Positions 44,465 through 53,021 of a stretch of 64,000 nucleotides of DNA are shown in pieces; position 1 is the first letter of the stretch; every line of letters begins with the position of its first letter. The DNA comes from Candidatus Hydrogenedentota bacterium (GTDB lineage Bacteria; Hydrogenedentota; Hydrogenedentia; Hydrogenedentales; SLHB01). The notes under the pieces are model-generated. The model was given only the letters and a program-made list of their open reading frames with translations. It did no database searches and was not told where the DNA came from. Where the stretch lies: positions 1 to 64,000 of the forward strand of contig JADLGB010000240.1 of NCBI GenBank assembly GCA_020849535.1, in the 5' to 3' direction. The position numbers and the translations under genes are program-made.

Positions 44465-46099
44465 TTGGCGCGTGCCACGGCAGACGGTGCCGGAAGGCGA
44501 TTCCCGAGGCGAAGAGAGATTGCCGGGCTTGCGGCCCTTTTCGTCTTGTCCCTCGTACTGCGGCTGTACAAGCTGGATGCGAGTTTCTGGAACGACGAAG
44601 TCCTCATGCAAAAAGGGGCCTCCTTGCCCCTCATGGAAATCATCTCCCATCGCTTCAACTTTCTCTATTATCTTCTCGCGCACATCTGCCTGAATTGGGC
44701 GGACAATGAGGTCATGCTCCGACTGCCCAGTGTGGTGGCTGGAGTCTTGGGCGTCTTGGCCCTCTACGGACTCACCAGGCAGATCGTGGGCGCTCGCAAC
44801 GGGATCGCCGTGCCCCTCCTCGCCAGCGTTTTGTTGAGCATCTCGGCGTACCATCTCGAACGGAGTCAGGAAGCGCGGTTCTATGCCCTCGTGATCCTGG
44901 CGAGTATCCTCATGACGTGGACACTGTGGAGAGCCTTGGAGTCCCGCAAGTGGACCGCGTGGGCCGCCTTCTGCCTGTCGGCGAACCTGGGCGTCGCTTC
45001 CCAACTCACCGTGTTGCCGTATGTGGGAGTCTTGCTGGCCGCGGCGGGGTTCAGGGTGGCCATCGGACCCGGCGCGGGAACTGCTCGCAGGCGGCTGATC
45101 GGGTTGGCGACCGTTGCCCTGGTGGGCGCCTTGTCTGTTGTCCCCCTTTGCGTATCCGGCATCGCGCAAGGCAAATCGCCGGACGCTTTGATCTCGGGAG
45201 CGGAGGAGTCCGCCGATGATGCTTCCATCGCCCAGCCACCAGGCGGGCCGGATGCATCCTATCGCCTCACGCCTCTGATGTATGCGCGCTATCTGGCTTC
45301 CTATTTGCCAGGGACTAGCGCGGGCGTGCGAATCTTTCTGACAGCACTCATGCTGCTTGGCTCTGCTTCGCTCTGCAAGCGGACGCCGACTGTGGCGTTT
45401 CTACTCATTGTGCAGGTGCTCGTGGTTCCGCTCCCATTCCTCTTTCTTCACATGGAGCACTGGTTCAATGCCCGGTACTTCTGCAGCCTCATGCCGTTCG
45501 TTCCTCTGCTCACCGCCATGGGCGTGCAAGCGGCCGCGGACCTCTTCCGGCGTCTTCTTTCGCACTTACATGAACAAGGTCCTCTGATTGGGCTCTTGCC
45601 ACGCGTCCTGCTTGGTCTGCTTGCGGGTGCGGCGTCGCTCATCTCGTGCAAGGACGCCGCGGACCATTTCAGGGACTTTCCCGAGCATGACTGGAAGTCC
45701 ATGGGCAAGCAGGTGGCTTCGTTGCTTGAACCCGGCGACACTCTTGCCTTCGCGCGATCGCCGATCGTGCATCGAGGCCGCACCACCGCCGTCAGGGAGA
45801 AAGGATATGATTCGCGCAGCAACGTGCTGGAGTTCTATATCCGCCGCTACTTGCGTGATACCGACTCTGGAGATCGCGAGAAGCTGTTCGACACATTGCG
45901 CTTCACGGCGGCGGGATCTCCCGATCAGATTCGGGCCATCACCAATCAATCGGGATCCCATCGCGTGCTCTTCATTTCTCGCAGCGAGGAGAGCCTGTCG
46001 AAACCAGTCCGGAGACTACTTAGTGGGCTCCCGTCCAGTCGCACGGTGTATGTCAAGGGCCTGACCCTGCGCCTGGTCGAGGTGCGCAACGCGCCCTAA
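44465..46099 (+). CDS. GT39-type membrane glycosyltransferase 3
   Basis: 544 residues, with DASFWNDEVLMQKG (Asp-Glu 44-45) and RSQEARFYALVILASILMTWTLWRA. It is closer to copy 2 than to copy 1. The start is a TTG seven bases after GGGGGAG, 24 bp behind copy 2. All three copies probably share one transcript with the sulfatase-like gene 97 bp downstream. Confidence 0.9.
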   Translation: MARATADGAGRRFPRRREIAGLAALFVLSLVLRLYKLDASFWNDEVLMQKGASLPLMEIISHRFNFLYYLLAHICLNWADNEVMLRLPSVVAGVLGVLALYGLTRQIVGARNGIAVPLLASVLLSISAYHLERSQEARFYALVILASILMTWTLWRALESRKWTAWAAFCLSANLGVASQLTVLPYVGVLLAAAGFRVAIGPGAGTARRRLIGLATVALVGALSVVPLCVSGIAQGKSPDALISGAEESADDASIAQPPGGPDASYRLTPLMYARYLASYLPGTSAGVRIFLTALMLLGSASLCKRTPTVAFLLIVQVLVVPLPFLFLHMEHWFNARYFCSLMPFVPLLTAMGVQAAADLFRRLLSHLHEQGPLIGLLPRVLLGLLAGAASLISCKDAADHFRDFPEHDWKSMGKQVASLLEPGDTLAFARSPIVHRGRTTAVREKGYDSRSNVLEFYIRRYLRDTDSGDREKLFDTLRFTAAGSPDQIRAITNQSGSHRVLFISRSEESLSKPVRRLLSGLPSSRTVYVKGLTLRLVEVRNAP

Positions 46100-46196
46100 C
46101 GGGCAGCGAAGTTGCCTTGACGGGGACGAGACGTTACCATGGGGCCGTCACAGCGCGCGCTTTTAGCAGCGGCTTTCTATATGAGGAATTGTTCAT

Positions 46197-47684
46197 GTGA
46201 TGCGTATCACCTCCATCGTTCCATTGCTGATTCTCTTGGCTTGTGGCCTGATACCACTTGGTTCAGGGTGTGGGGGAGAGACCGCGCCTTCCACGGAAAC
46301 GGCATCGGCTCGCCCATCGCCGGACTCCGCGTCGAACGACGCTCCCCAACCCGCACGCGATTGGACCAATGTGCTTCTGATCTCGGTGGACACCATGCGC
46401 GCCGATCACCTGAGTTGCTACGGCTACAAGCACAAGACCTCTCCGTACATTGATACCATCGCCACAGAGGGCGCCATCTACGAGCGCGTATACGCGCCGA
46501 AGAGTTCCACGTGGCCCGCGCTTGCCACGCTGCATACGTCCTTGTATCCGGTCACACATGGCGTCCGAAACAACGGACTACGTCTCGACAACACACCGGA
46601 TACGCTTGCGGAGGTCCTTTCGGGGGAAGGCTATACCTGTGGGGCCATCCTGACGAACGCCGCGGCCCAGAACTGGGAGGGATTCAGCTACAAAGAGGGC
46701 GTACGAGAGGAACCGGCGGACAAGATCGCCACGGTCACGGCGCGCACCTGGCTGCGCGAGAAGCAAGACGAGAAGTTCTTCCTCTGGGTCCACTACATTG
46801 CGCCGCACAGTCCATGGGCCCCTCCCGAGAAGCATCGCCTGTTCGGTGATCCCACCTACTCCGGAACGCTTACCGGCGGTCAAGACGATATGGCGGCCGC
46901 AATGCTCAGCGAACAGGGCATCAACGACGCCGACCTTGCCCACATCATCAGCCTCTACGATGGAGAGATAAACCTCACCGACATGATGATCGGGATATTG
47001 ATGGAGTCCCTGCGTGAACTGGGGCTTGACCAGAACACCCTCGTCGTCATCACGGCGGACCACGGTGAAGAGCTTTACGAGCATTACCGGTTCCTGCACC
47101 ATCAGGCATCCGTGTACGAAGGCACCCTGCGCGTGCCGCTCATCTACCGCTTGCCGGGAAAGATTCCCGCGGGCAAGAGCGTTCCCGATTTGTGCGGGCT
47201 GATCGATGTCGCGCCGACGATCCTGGGGATTCTCGACGTACCGGTTCCCGCCAGCTACCAGGGAGTCAACACCGAGCCCCTGATGCGCGGCGAAACCGTC
47301 GCACTCGGCCCCGCATTTGGCGAGTGGCGCGATAAGATCCTATTCGTTCGAACGAACGAATACCGTTACATCTACAATCCCCTGAACTACCACCCGCCGA
47401 TGGTGAACAACCAGCGCCTTGCCGGATTGACCGACGCGGAACTGGCAAAGCGGAACGGCATGCCCATCAAAGAGCAAGAGCTGTACAAGGTCTCCGAGGA
47501 TCCCTACGAGCAGAAGGAGATCGCCGCGGACAACGAAGAAGCCATCACCGCCTTGCGTGCTCTTCTCGACGGCTACATGAGCCAATACTCATGGAAGTTC
47601 AACGACGCCACCGACAACCGCATGAAGCAGGAGATCGACCCCCAGACCCGCCAGGAACTCGAGAACCTGGGGTACGTGATGTAG
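46197..47684 (+). CDS. Sulfatase-family (alkaline phosphatase superfamily) lipoprotein
   Basis: 495 residues. The lipobox ends at Cys25 (LGSGC). Metal-site motifs SVDTMRADHLSCYGY and ITADHGEELYEH are present. The nucleophile segment reads SSTWPALATLHTS, so Thr105 stands where classical sulfatases have the formylglycine Cys or Ser (CxPxR). A threonine nucleophile is used by phosphoethanolamine transferases of the same superfamily, so the enzyme may be a transferase or phosphoesterase rather than a sulfatase. It starts at GTG 46197 or ATG 46200 after GAGGA. The tail ELENLGYVM recurs in two fossils downstream. Confidence 0.88.
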   Translation: MMRITSIVPLLILLACGLIPLGSGCGGETAPSTETASARPSPDSASNDAPQPARDWTNVLLISVDTMRADHLSCYGYKHKTSPYIDTIATEGAIYERVYAPKSSTWPALATLHTSLYPVTHGVRNNGLRLDNTPDTLAEVLSGEGYTCGAILTNAAAQNWEGFSYKEGVREEPADKIATVTARTWLREKQDEKFFLWVHYIAPHSPWAPPEKHRLFGDPTYSGTLTGGQDDMAAAMLSEQGINDADLAHIISLYDGEINLTDMMIGILMESLRELGLDQNTLVVITADHGEELYEHYRFLHHQASVYEGTLRVPLIYRLPGKIPAGKSVPDLCGLIDVAPTILGILDVPVPASYQGVNTEPLMRGETVALGPAFGEWRDKILFVRTNEYRYIYNPLNYHPPMVNNQRLAGLTDAELAKRNGMPIKEQELYKVSEDPYEQKEIAADNEEAITALRALLDGYMSQYSWKFNDATDNRMKQEIDPQTRQELENLGYVM

Positions 47685-47753
47685 GCGGCAGCAGGTGAGA
47701 CACGGAAACGCTCCCAGATACGACGAGTCTTCAGGAGAACTGGGTCAGCCCCA

Positions 47754-48482
47754 TTATCCTCTGGGGTTCTGAACGTCTCCGGTCAGGATCTCCGTTACGA
47801 CCTCCTTGAGAAGGTCAGACATGACGTAGAATCGGCGTCCCTTGTCTGTGTCATTCCGTTGGTAGGTGATCGAGAGATCGGCAAGTCTGCTGAGGGCCTC
47901 GCGGAAGCACCAGACGTTTTGGGCGAAGAGGTAGTTCTTTGCGTCGTCTATGGTGGCAAAGTTGTCGACAGGAAACTCGCGGAAAAAGAGAATGTCTTTG
48001 CCGGTGTCGATGCCGGCATCGATAAAGAAGGCCGTAACGCCGGTTGGAGCGCCGTAGAGGAGAGACCATTCCATGACGCTTCGCCCGCGAAACTCAGGGA
48101 GCTTGCCGATGTGGGGATTCAGAATACCGAGACGGAAGCAGTCGATGGCGTTTTGGCGGTAGATAACACTCATGGCGTGCAGTCCAACGTCGGGAGACAA
48201 GCTGCGGAGTTGGTCGAGGTTGTCGCTGAGCTTGGAGAAGTGAAGTCTCGCTCTGACTCTGCGGGTGAACAAGTCACTAAGGAGCCGGATGGTGCTTGTG
48301 ACGCCCATCTTGATAAGGCAACCGTAGGCGTTGGCGGCCAAAAACTTCACTGCGTTCCACCGATTGTTGCATACAAACAGGACAACGTCGACATTGGGAA
48401 TATCTCGGATGCCCTGCCAGATTCGATTGGCAGAGTAAAGGTGGTCGGCAAGCACCACAACGATCAGGCGCTCAGGATTCAC
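47754..48482 (-). CDS. Formyltransferase-family protein
   Basis: About 242 residues. GILNPHIGKLPEFRGRSVMEWSL and TAFFIDAGIDTGKDIL are the Asn-x-His and Asp motifs of the Fmt/ArnA-type formyltransferase fold, which uses 10-formyl-tetrahydrofolate. The C-terminal OB domain of Fmt is absent, which favours a sugar substrate. The GTG at 48482 gives an 11-base overlap with the preceding gene; an ATG at 48521 is also open. It forms an operon with a deacetylase, reminiscent of ArnA and ArnD. Confidence 0.82.
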   Translation of the reverse strand: MNPERLIVVVLADHLYSANRIWQGIRDIPNVDVVLFVCNNRWNAVKFLAANAYGCLIKMGVTSTIRLLSDLFTRRVRARLHFSKLSDNLDQLRSLSPDVGLHAMSVIYRQNAIDCFRLGILNPHIGKLPEFRGRSVMEWSLLYGAPTGVTAFFIDAGIDTGKDILFFREFPVDNFATIDDAKNYLFAQNVWCFREALSRLADLSITYQRNDTDKGRRFYVMSDLLKEVVTEILTGDVQNPRG

Positions 48483-48930
48483 GGTTGACGGCTCTTTCGT
48501 CCAAGAAACGGACGTAGGCACTCAGCGCTGCCCGGTAGCGTTCGAGAAAAGGGCGAAGCAGGTTTGTCGATTGGAAATCTCCTCTCTTCAAGAATAGCTC
48601 GTAGGCGACATGATAGGCGTCAAGGTATCTGAGATCACTGCTGACGCAATGCTCACCGATTCGACTGAGGAGGTGCAGGTATTCGTCCAACTGCTCGGGG
48701 CTCAGCGTGCCTTGGGCGAGACGTGGCACGTACTTGACCATACAGAGCCGGAGCGCCTCTTCGGGGTCGGGTGCCCCTCCGTCATCCGTGACATGGACAC
48801 CTTGTGAAGGTGGGGGCGTCGGCGTTGTCTGCATTTCGAGGGACTTGCGGAAGCTGTCGAGTTCAGCTCGCCGTGCGCATAGGCGGCGGCGAATTGCTCC
48901 AGCCACATGCTCGCTGAAGTCAAGCGTCAT
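48472..48930 (-). CDS. Unknown 152-residue protein between deacetylase and formyltransferase
   Basis: Mostly helical, soluble and without motifs I recognise. The first half is charged with a Pro/Thr linker (QTTPTPPPSQG). The second half (LSPEQLDEYLHLLSRIGEHC, RYLDAYHVAYELFLKRGDF) looks like a helical bundle. The start overlaps the deacetylase stop (ATGA) and the end overlaps the formyltransferase start, so it is certainly part of this translational unit. Confidence 0.72.
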   Translation of the reverse strand: MTLDFSEHVAGAIRRRLCARRAELDSFRKSLEMQTTPTPPPSQGVHVTDDGGAPDPEEALRLCMVKYVPRLAQGTLSPEQLDEYLHLLSRIGEHCVSSDLRYLDAYHVAYELFLKRGDFQSTNLLRPFLERYRAALSAYVRFLDERAVNRES

Positions 48931-50051
48931 GGGCTCTTTGCCAGTCTTGGGGTGAGCAAGTCGAGGTGCCGCGCCATTTTCTTCAGGTGTACGAACTCGA
49001 TCCTCTCGCCGAACCGGTCCTGCATATGCTTCAAGATGCTGAAGATACGGTCAAAGTCCGACGATTTCACCAAATCCTTCGTGTGGTTTTCGAATACGAG
49101 AAACGCTGGGGTTGCGCTGTGGTCGAACCGCTCGACTACGAGATCGATGGCCTTGAGCCAGTGATGCAGCGGTCGGCGAACGCTAAAATCCATAACGAAG
49201 TCGCTCCTGGACCATATGCCGAACGGGCTGAGGGGCGCCTCGAACGGATCCGTGGCGCGGCCAGAAAGCCGGTGGCGGCAGGCCGTTGCGAAATAGCGTG
49301 CGCCCCGAACGAGCGGCTTCACGACCTCGCGAAGGCGAGTGATGGGTGCCTGCATGCCAAGGACCTTGGCAAGGGGAACGCTCTGGGTTGGGATCTCAAC
49401 GAGCCCGTGCGGGTGTGCGGACAGCTTTCTTGCGTCGTCGAGGTCAGGGTAATAGGGTTCGTAGGGGCACTCCAGCGCGGTATAGTCCAAAGCAATGCAC
49501 TCCCCGCGATAGACGAGGCCAGCCACGATAGAAACATCGAGCTTGATGCCGTTTCGGATCAACGCCTCGATCAAGGCACGGCTGGGAGGCCCGAGACCCC
49601 AAGACCCCGAGCGGAATGAGACGAGATCCTCCCTGGGCACGAATTGCGCCAGGAAAGCGATACCGTCTCGGATGAATCCGTCTATCTCGTCCGGCGAATA
49701 CTTTGTAATATCCCATCGCCGATTCAGGCGCCAGCGCCTTCCGTCAAATTCGGCGCCATGCCATTGTGGATGAGTATGAAGTTGAACGTCATAGCCCCGC
49801 CGCGCCATTTCCCCGACGGCCTTGCGCCATAGGGCGGACTGTCTGGAAATGTCTTCGTACCGGTCCTGGTACCGTTCGAACGCGATCTGCTGCATGACCT
49901 CAACGTTAAAGGTCCCGGTGACACCCAATGAGTCGTAGCAATCCATGAGCCGTAGAGCGGTATCGAATTGAAGCGTGCCCACATCACCGAGCCCATTGCC
50001 CCGAAGCTCCCAGTCATCCGAAAGCGCAATCCATATACTCTTCTCAGCCAT
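48927..50051 (-). CDS. NodB-like polysaccharide deacetylase
   Basis: About 374 residues with no signal peptide. LSDDWE supplies the base and metal-binding aspartates, QLHTHPQWHG the two metal histidines, and SFRSGSWGLG the Arg-containing motif 3 of NodB-homology (CE4) enzymes. It resembles the WalW-type branch found in surface-polysaccharide loci. GGAGG lies seven bases before the ATG. A cytoplasmic enzyme of this kind would act on a nucleotide- or lipid-linked sugar. Confidence 0.85.
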   Translation of the reverse strand: MAEKSIWIALSDDWELRGNGLGDVGTLQFDTALRLMDCYDSLGVTGTFNVEVMQQIAFERYQDRYEDISRQSALWRKAVGEMARRGYDVQLHTHPQWHGAEFDGRRWRLNRRWDITKYSPDEIDGFIRDGIAFLAQFVPREDLVSFRSGSWGLGPPSRALIEALIRNGIKLDVSIVAGLVYRGECIALDYTALECPYEPYYPDLDDARKLSAHPHGLVEIPTQSVPLAKVLGMQAPITRLREVVKPLVRGARYFATACRHRLSGRATDPFEAPLSPFGIWSRSDFVMDFSVRRPLHHWLKAIDLVVERFDHSATPAFLVFENHTKDLVKSSDFDRIFSILKHMQDRFGERIEFVHLKKMARHLDLLTPRLAKSP

Positions 50052-50112
50052 CGACGGCCTCCACCAAGTAATGCACAAGCAGGGTCAGGAGTAGATTCGG
50101 AAACCGACGCAC

Positions 50113-50247
50113 TTCGCGAATGCACTCTTGGGAATCCGAGGTACGCGTGTACTCATATGCTGGCTCAAAGAAGTCTGCCCGGCGGCTTCTTCGCACCGCC
50201 ACGTGGTGCGGGAAACCGGAGACAACACTGCGTACTATCCTTCTCAT
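50113..50247 (-). pseudogene. Decayed start of a REP-associated tyrosine transposase (RAYT), copy 1
   Basis: Minus-strand text RSVVSGFPHHVAVRRSRRAD then FFEPAYEY aligns with the RAYT/IS200-like opening (VVPGxPHHVTQRGNRRxxVFF.xxDY). Only about 45 codons remain, and the metal and tyrosine regions are gone. A related fragment lies at 52620-52754 in the same context. Confidence 0.72.
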
Positions 50248-50328
50248 GAGGCCAATCCTACACAGGGCAGACGAGAGTGATCAAGGAATCCTGTGCTGCC
50301 CGAACTGTGAGGCGGATTGTGTGGGCAA

Positions 50329-50394
50329 GCGAATGAGGAAGGAAACCGACGCACAGACCAGCCAAGAACTCGAGATTCTCGGCTACGTGATGTA
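50329..50394 (+). pseudogene. Fossil of a sulfatase C-terminus, copy 1
   Basis: Reads KETDAQTSQELEILGYVM then TAG, against QEIDPQTRQELENLGYVM at the end of the intact gene (47684). Similarity continues past the stop for about 60 bp (AACGAGTCTTCAGG in both). There is no upstream reading frame. Confidence 0.78.
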
Positions 50395-50440
50395 GCAGCA
50401 GGGGGGAGAAGCGGAAGCTTTCCCAAACGCAACGAGTCTT

Positions 50441-50522
50441 CAGGAAAACAGGGACTGGGAAGACAGAGACTGTTCCAAGCGAAGTGAGTCTTCGAGCGGA
50501 GACGGGACTGTCCCTGTTTTAC
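50441..50522. repeat. Inverted AAAACAGGGAC repeat
   Basis: AAAACAGGGACTG at the left and CAGTCCC/GTCCCTGTTTT at the right are inverted, about 50 bp apart. Similar words lie at 28745-28790. It borders the RAYT and sulfatase fossil. Confidence 0.6.
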
Positions 50523-51120
50523 CGGTTATTCAACCACCTATAGTTCTAAACTGCGGGGTCATCCATGAAGGAGGCACACCGCACGCTTTGCCTCTTGAAT
50601 TATGCCTTTCATGGATGTCCCCGTGTTGTCGTGAATTGCCGTCAGTACAAGTGGGCGGAACCCGTGGAATGGGTGGGCGCAATCCCTCGGAATCGCCCGC
50701 CGGGATTGCTGGGAATAGGCACGGAGGGTTGATTGTTACTCTTGTGGCCCTTCTTACCAATGTTTATATGAACGCTTGGAAGTTATGGGAAGGAGATCTG
50801 TCGAAGAGTCTAGCGGATGAGTTTGGCGCGTCAACTGGGGGTGTTAAGGTTCGAAGGCGCTATTCCGGCTACCTACAAGGTATACCTCCTGTCCTCGAAC
50901 AGTCGGGTCTGTTTGGGAGCGGAAGAGAGCCTGGGTTGTGTGTCGGTACCGGAAATCAAGTTTGTGGATGACCCGGATTCGGAAACGAGCGTGGTCAACG
51001 AGAACCTTGGTCTGTCGCGATCGTAGCCCGGTCTGGTGTGATGTCTTGCCTAATTCGAGAGAATAGCTGCAGTCTAACAGGATGTCCTACTCTGTACGCA
51101 ACCACCTGGAGGGGGAATCA
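50523..51120. other. About 600 bp without a recognisable gene
   Basis: Open frames of up to 127 codons exist on the plus strand (for example 50588-50971) but lack a ribosome site and family-like sequence, and amino-acid usage is erratic. It may be a degraded gene or a long leader of the Wzz-type gene. Confidence 0.5.
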
Positions 51121-52584
51121 ATGACGAACAGCCCATCCGCTTCAAATGACGATACTCAGTCCAAATCCGCCCCTGGAGCCGAAGCGAGCAAGCCTTCCGG
51201 TTCCAATCGTAAGAGGGACGCCTCGCCACGGATTCCCATTTTCCTGATTACAGCGTTAGTCGCGGGAGTCCTTTTGCTTCCGGCGGCGTGGTTGCTGATG
51301 CCGGCAACGTACACGGCGACGGCGGAGATTCGTTTCCTCTCCGTCCGGCCTCGGATCATGGATACCGGCGAACAAACCAGCGTCAGTGGGTCGTATGAGA
51401 AGTTCGTCAGCACTCAGGTCACGCTGATCACGGGTAGTACCATCATGCAGCGGGTCCTGAACGACCCCGCAGTATCGGCAATTCCCCAAGTGGCTCAAGC
51501 GGCCGATCGGCTTACCTTCCTTCAGGAGCACGTCCGCGCCAGACAGAAGTCGGGAACGGAACTCGTTCAGTTGGAATGTTTCCTTCCGGACCGGGATGCG
51601 GCTCTGACGATACTGGACGCCGTCAAGGATGAGTATCTTGACTATGCCTTGGGCCAGGAGGCGTACGCTGGCGGTGAGCGCCTGAGAATCCTGGTGACGG
51701 AGCGCGATTCGCGTCAGAAGGACTTGGAGCTGTTGCTTAACCAAGTGAACGCGCTGCAAGCGAAGTTGGGTCCACGTGCTGCAGACGGGCCAAACGAGAT
51801 CGGCATGTATCGGGCGAAACTTGTTAAGGCAGAAGAAGACCTTTATGCGTTGGGGCTGCGACGCTCCAAACTTGAAGCACAACTGGCGCGTTTGAAGGGA
51901 GCGCCAAACGATTCTGAAAGTGCTGGAGAAGATGCCTCAGACGAGACGTTCACCGATCCCGAGGTGGCTACGGATCCGCGGGTTGCAAGTCTCCTGGGGG
52001 CACACGCATTAGCCAAGCTGGAGTATGCGAAGACGTTGGCGAAATACCCCGATGGGAATCCTCAATTGCAGCAGTTTGAAGTGGACATTCGGGTGATTGA
52101 GGCGCAAATCGAAGAAACGAAACGGACGGTACGCCACGAAGTAAGTCAGTCCAAGATGTTGGCATTAGCGGACCTTGAAGTCGAAAACCGCGAGGCGACG
52201 GCCCGCGTAGACATGTACAGGACACGTCTTACCGGGTACATGCAAAATGTCGATGAGCAACGGGGAGATTTGACAAAGCTGCAATCACTCGAAGATAGCG
52301 TGGCCGAACGACGGACTCTGATCAGTGAGCTCAGCCGGCAGATCACGGATCTCAGTCTCGAATCGAAGGCTCCTGCACAAGTCTCTCTTGCTTCAGCGCC
52401 CTCGGTCCAGGCCGAACCCAGTTATCGGGCGAAGCTGGCTGCGCTTATACTGGCGTGCGTCGCATCCGTGGGGCTGGGTCTCGTAGTGTCTATGGCAGCA
52501 AAGAGGCGCAATCCTCGGCGACACTCCTCGCCCAAGGAAGCGCACGAGAGCGTGCGTACCGGCAGTTACTCTATAAGCAGTTGA
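51121..52584 (+). CDS. Wzz/GNVR-type polysaccharide chain-length protein
   Basis: 487 residues. The first transmembrane helix (IFLITALVAGVLLLPAAWLL) follows a charged N-terminus. The periplasmic part has the Wzz opening (TYTATAEIRFLS) and long coiled coils at about 190-410. The second helix (LAALILACVASVGLGLVVSMA) follows a Pro-containing segment (APSVQAEPSY). There is no kinase domain. It should control the length of an exported polysaccharide made by nearby genes. GGAGGGGGAATCA lies directly before the ATG. Confidence 0.9.
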   Translation: MTNSPSASNDDTQSKSAPGAEASKPSGSNRKRDASPRIPIFLITALVAGVLLLPAAWLLMPATYTATAEIRFLSVRPRIMDTGEQTSVSGSYEKFVSTQVTLITGSTIMQRVLNDPAVSAIPQVAQAADRLTFLQEHVRARQKSGTELVQLECFLPDRDAALTILDAVKDEYLDYALGQEAYAGGERLRILVTERDSRQKDLELLLNQVNALQAKLGPRAADGPNEIGMYRAKLVKAEEDLYALGLRRSKLEAQLARLKGAPNDSESAGEDASDETFTDPEVATDPRVASLLGAHALAKLEYAKTLAKYPDGNPQLQQFEVDIRVIEAQIEETKRTVRHEVSQSKMLALADLEVENREATARVDMYRTRLTGYMQNVDEQRGDLTKLQSLEDSVAERRTLISELSRQITDLSLESKAPAQVSLASAPSVQAEPSYRAKLAALILACVASVGLGLVVSMAAKRRNPRRHSSPKEAHESVRTGSYSISS

Positions 52585-52619
52585 GCATCAGCAACTGGGG
52601 CAAGGTTAAGGACCGCTCA

Positions 52620-52754
52620 GTTCCGCGCATACTGGGTCAAAGCTCCCCAATACGCGTGCCGGTCAGCGGGCGTCTCGAAGACATCCACTTGCTGTTGCCG
52701 GCGTCGCGTCACATAGTGCGGGCATCCAGGATAGCCATGCGTACTACCTGTCTC
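52620..52754 (-). pseudogene. Decayed start of a RAYT transposase, copy 2
   Basis: Minus-strand GYPGCPHYVTRRRQQQVDVF followed by ETPADRHAYWGALTQYAR matches the RAYT N-terminal domain, including the conserved PGxPHHVTxRGNxRxxVF pattern (second His replaced by Tyr). The frame stops soon after and no start codon fits. The surrounding 300 bp resemble those of the first copy. Confidence 0.78.
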
Positions 52755-52850
52755 ATAAGGCTGTCCTGCGTTGGCCAGACGAGAATGATCCACTAGGAAT
52801 CCAGCAGGTCCCGAATCTTGTAGTAAATTGTGCGGACAGGCCTTGAAGCT

Positions 52851-52895
52851 GGAAATCGACCCACAAACCTGCCAGGTACCCAGAAATCTCGTAGG
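52851..52895 (+). pseudogene. Fossil of a sulfatase C-terminus, copy 2
   Basis: Reads LEIDPQTCQVPRNLV, still close to QEIDPQTRQELENLG in the intact gene, but frameshifted afterwards. The sequence after it (GCGCTCCCAGGTGCGTTGAAG) still resembles that after the other two copies. Confidence 0.65.
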
Positions 52896-53021
52896 GTTCT
52901 CGCACGTCATTTGAAGTCAAAGCGCTCCCAGGTGCGTTGAAGGCCGGGATTTCCGAGGGTACCATAGCGTTGTGCGGGGAAGCGCCCCTGTGAACGAAAC
53001 CAGACTCCGGAGGGGAAGCTC

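Noticed and set aside
46197-47684. Classical formylglycine arylsulfatase
   Set aside because: The CxPxR or SxPxR motif is missing; Thr takes the nucleophile position.
51060-51080. Sigma-54 promoter before the Wzz gene (GGTGTGATGTCTTGC near 51031-51050)
   Set aside because: GG and GC are eleven bases apart instead of ten, and the flanks do not fit the consensus.
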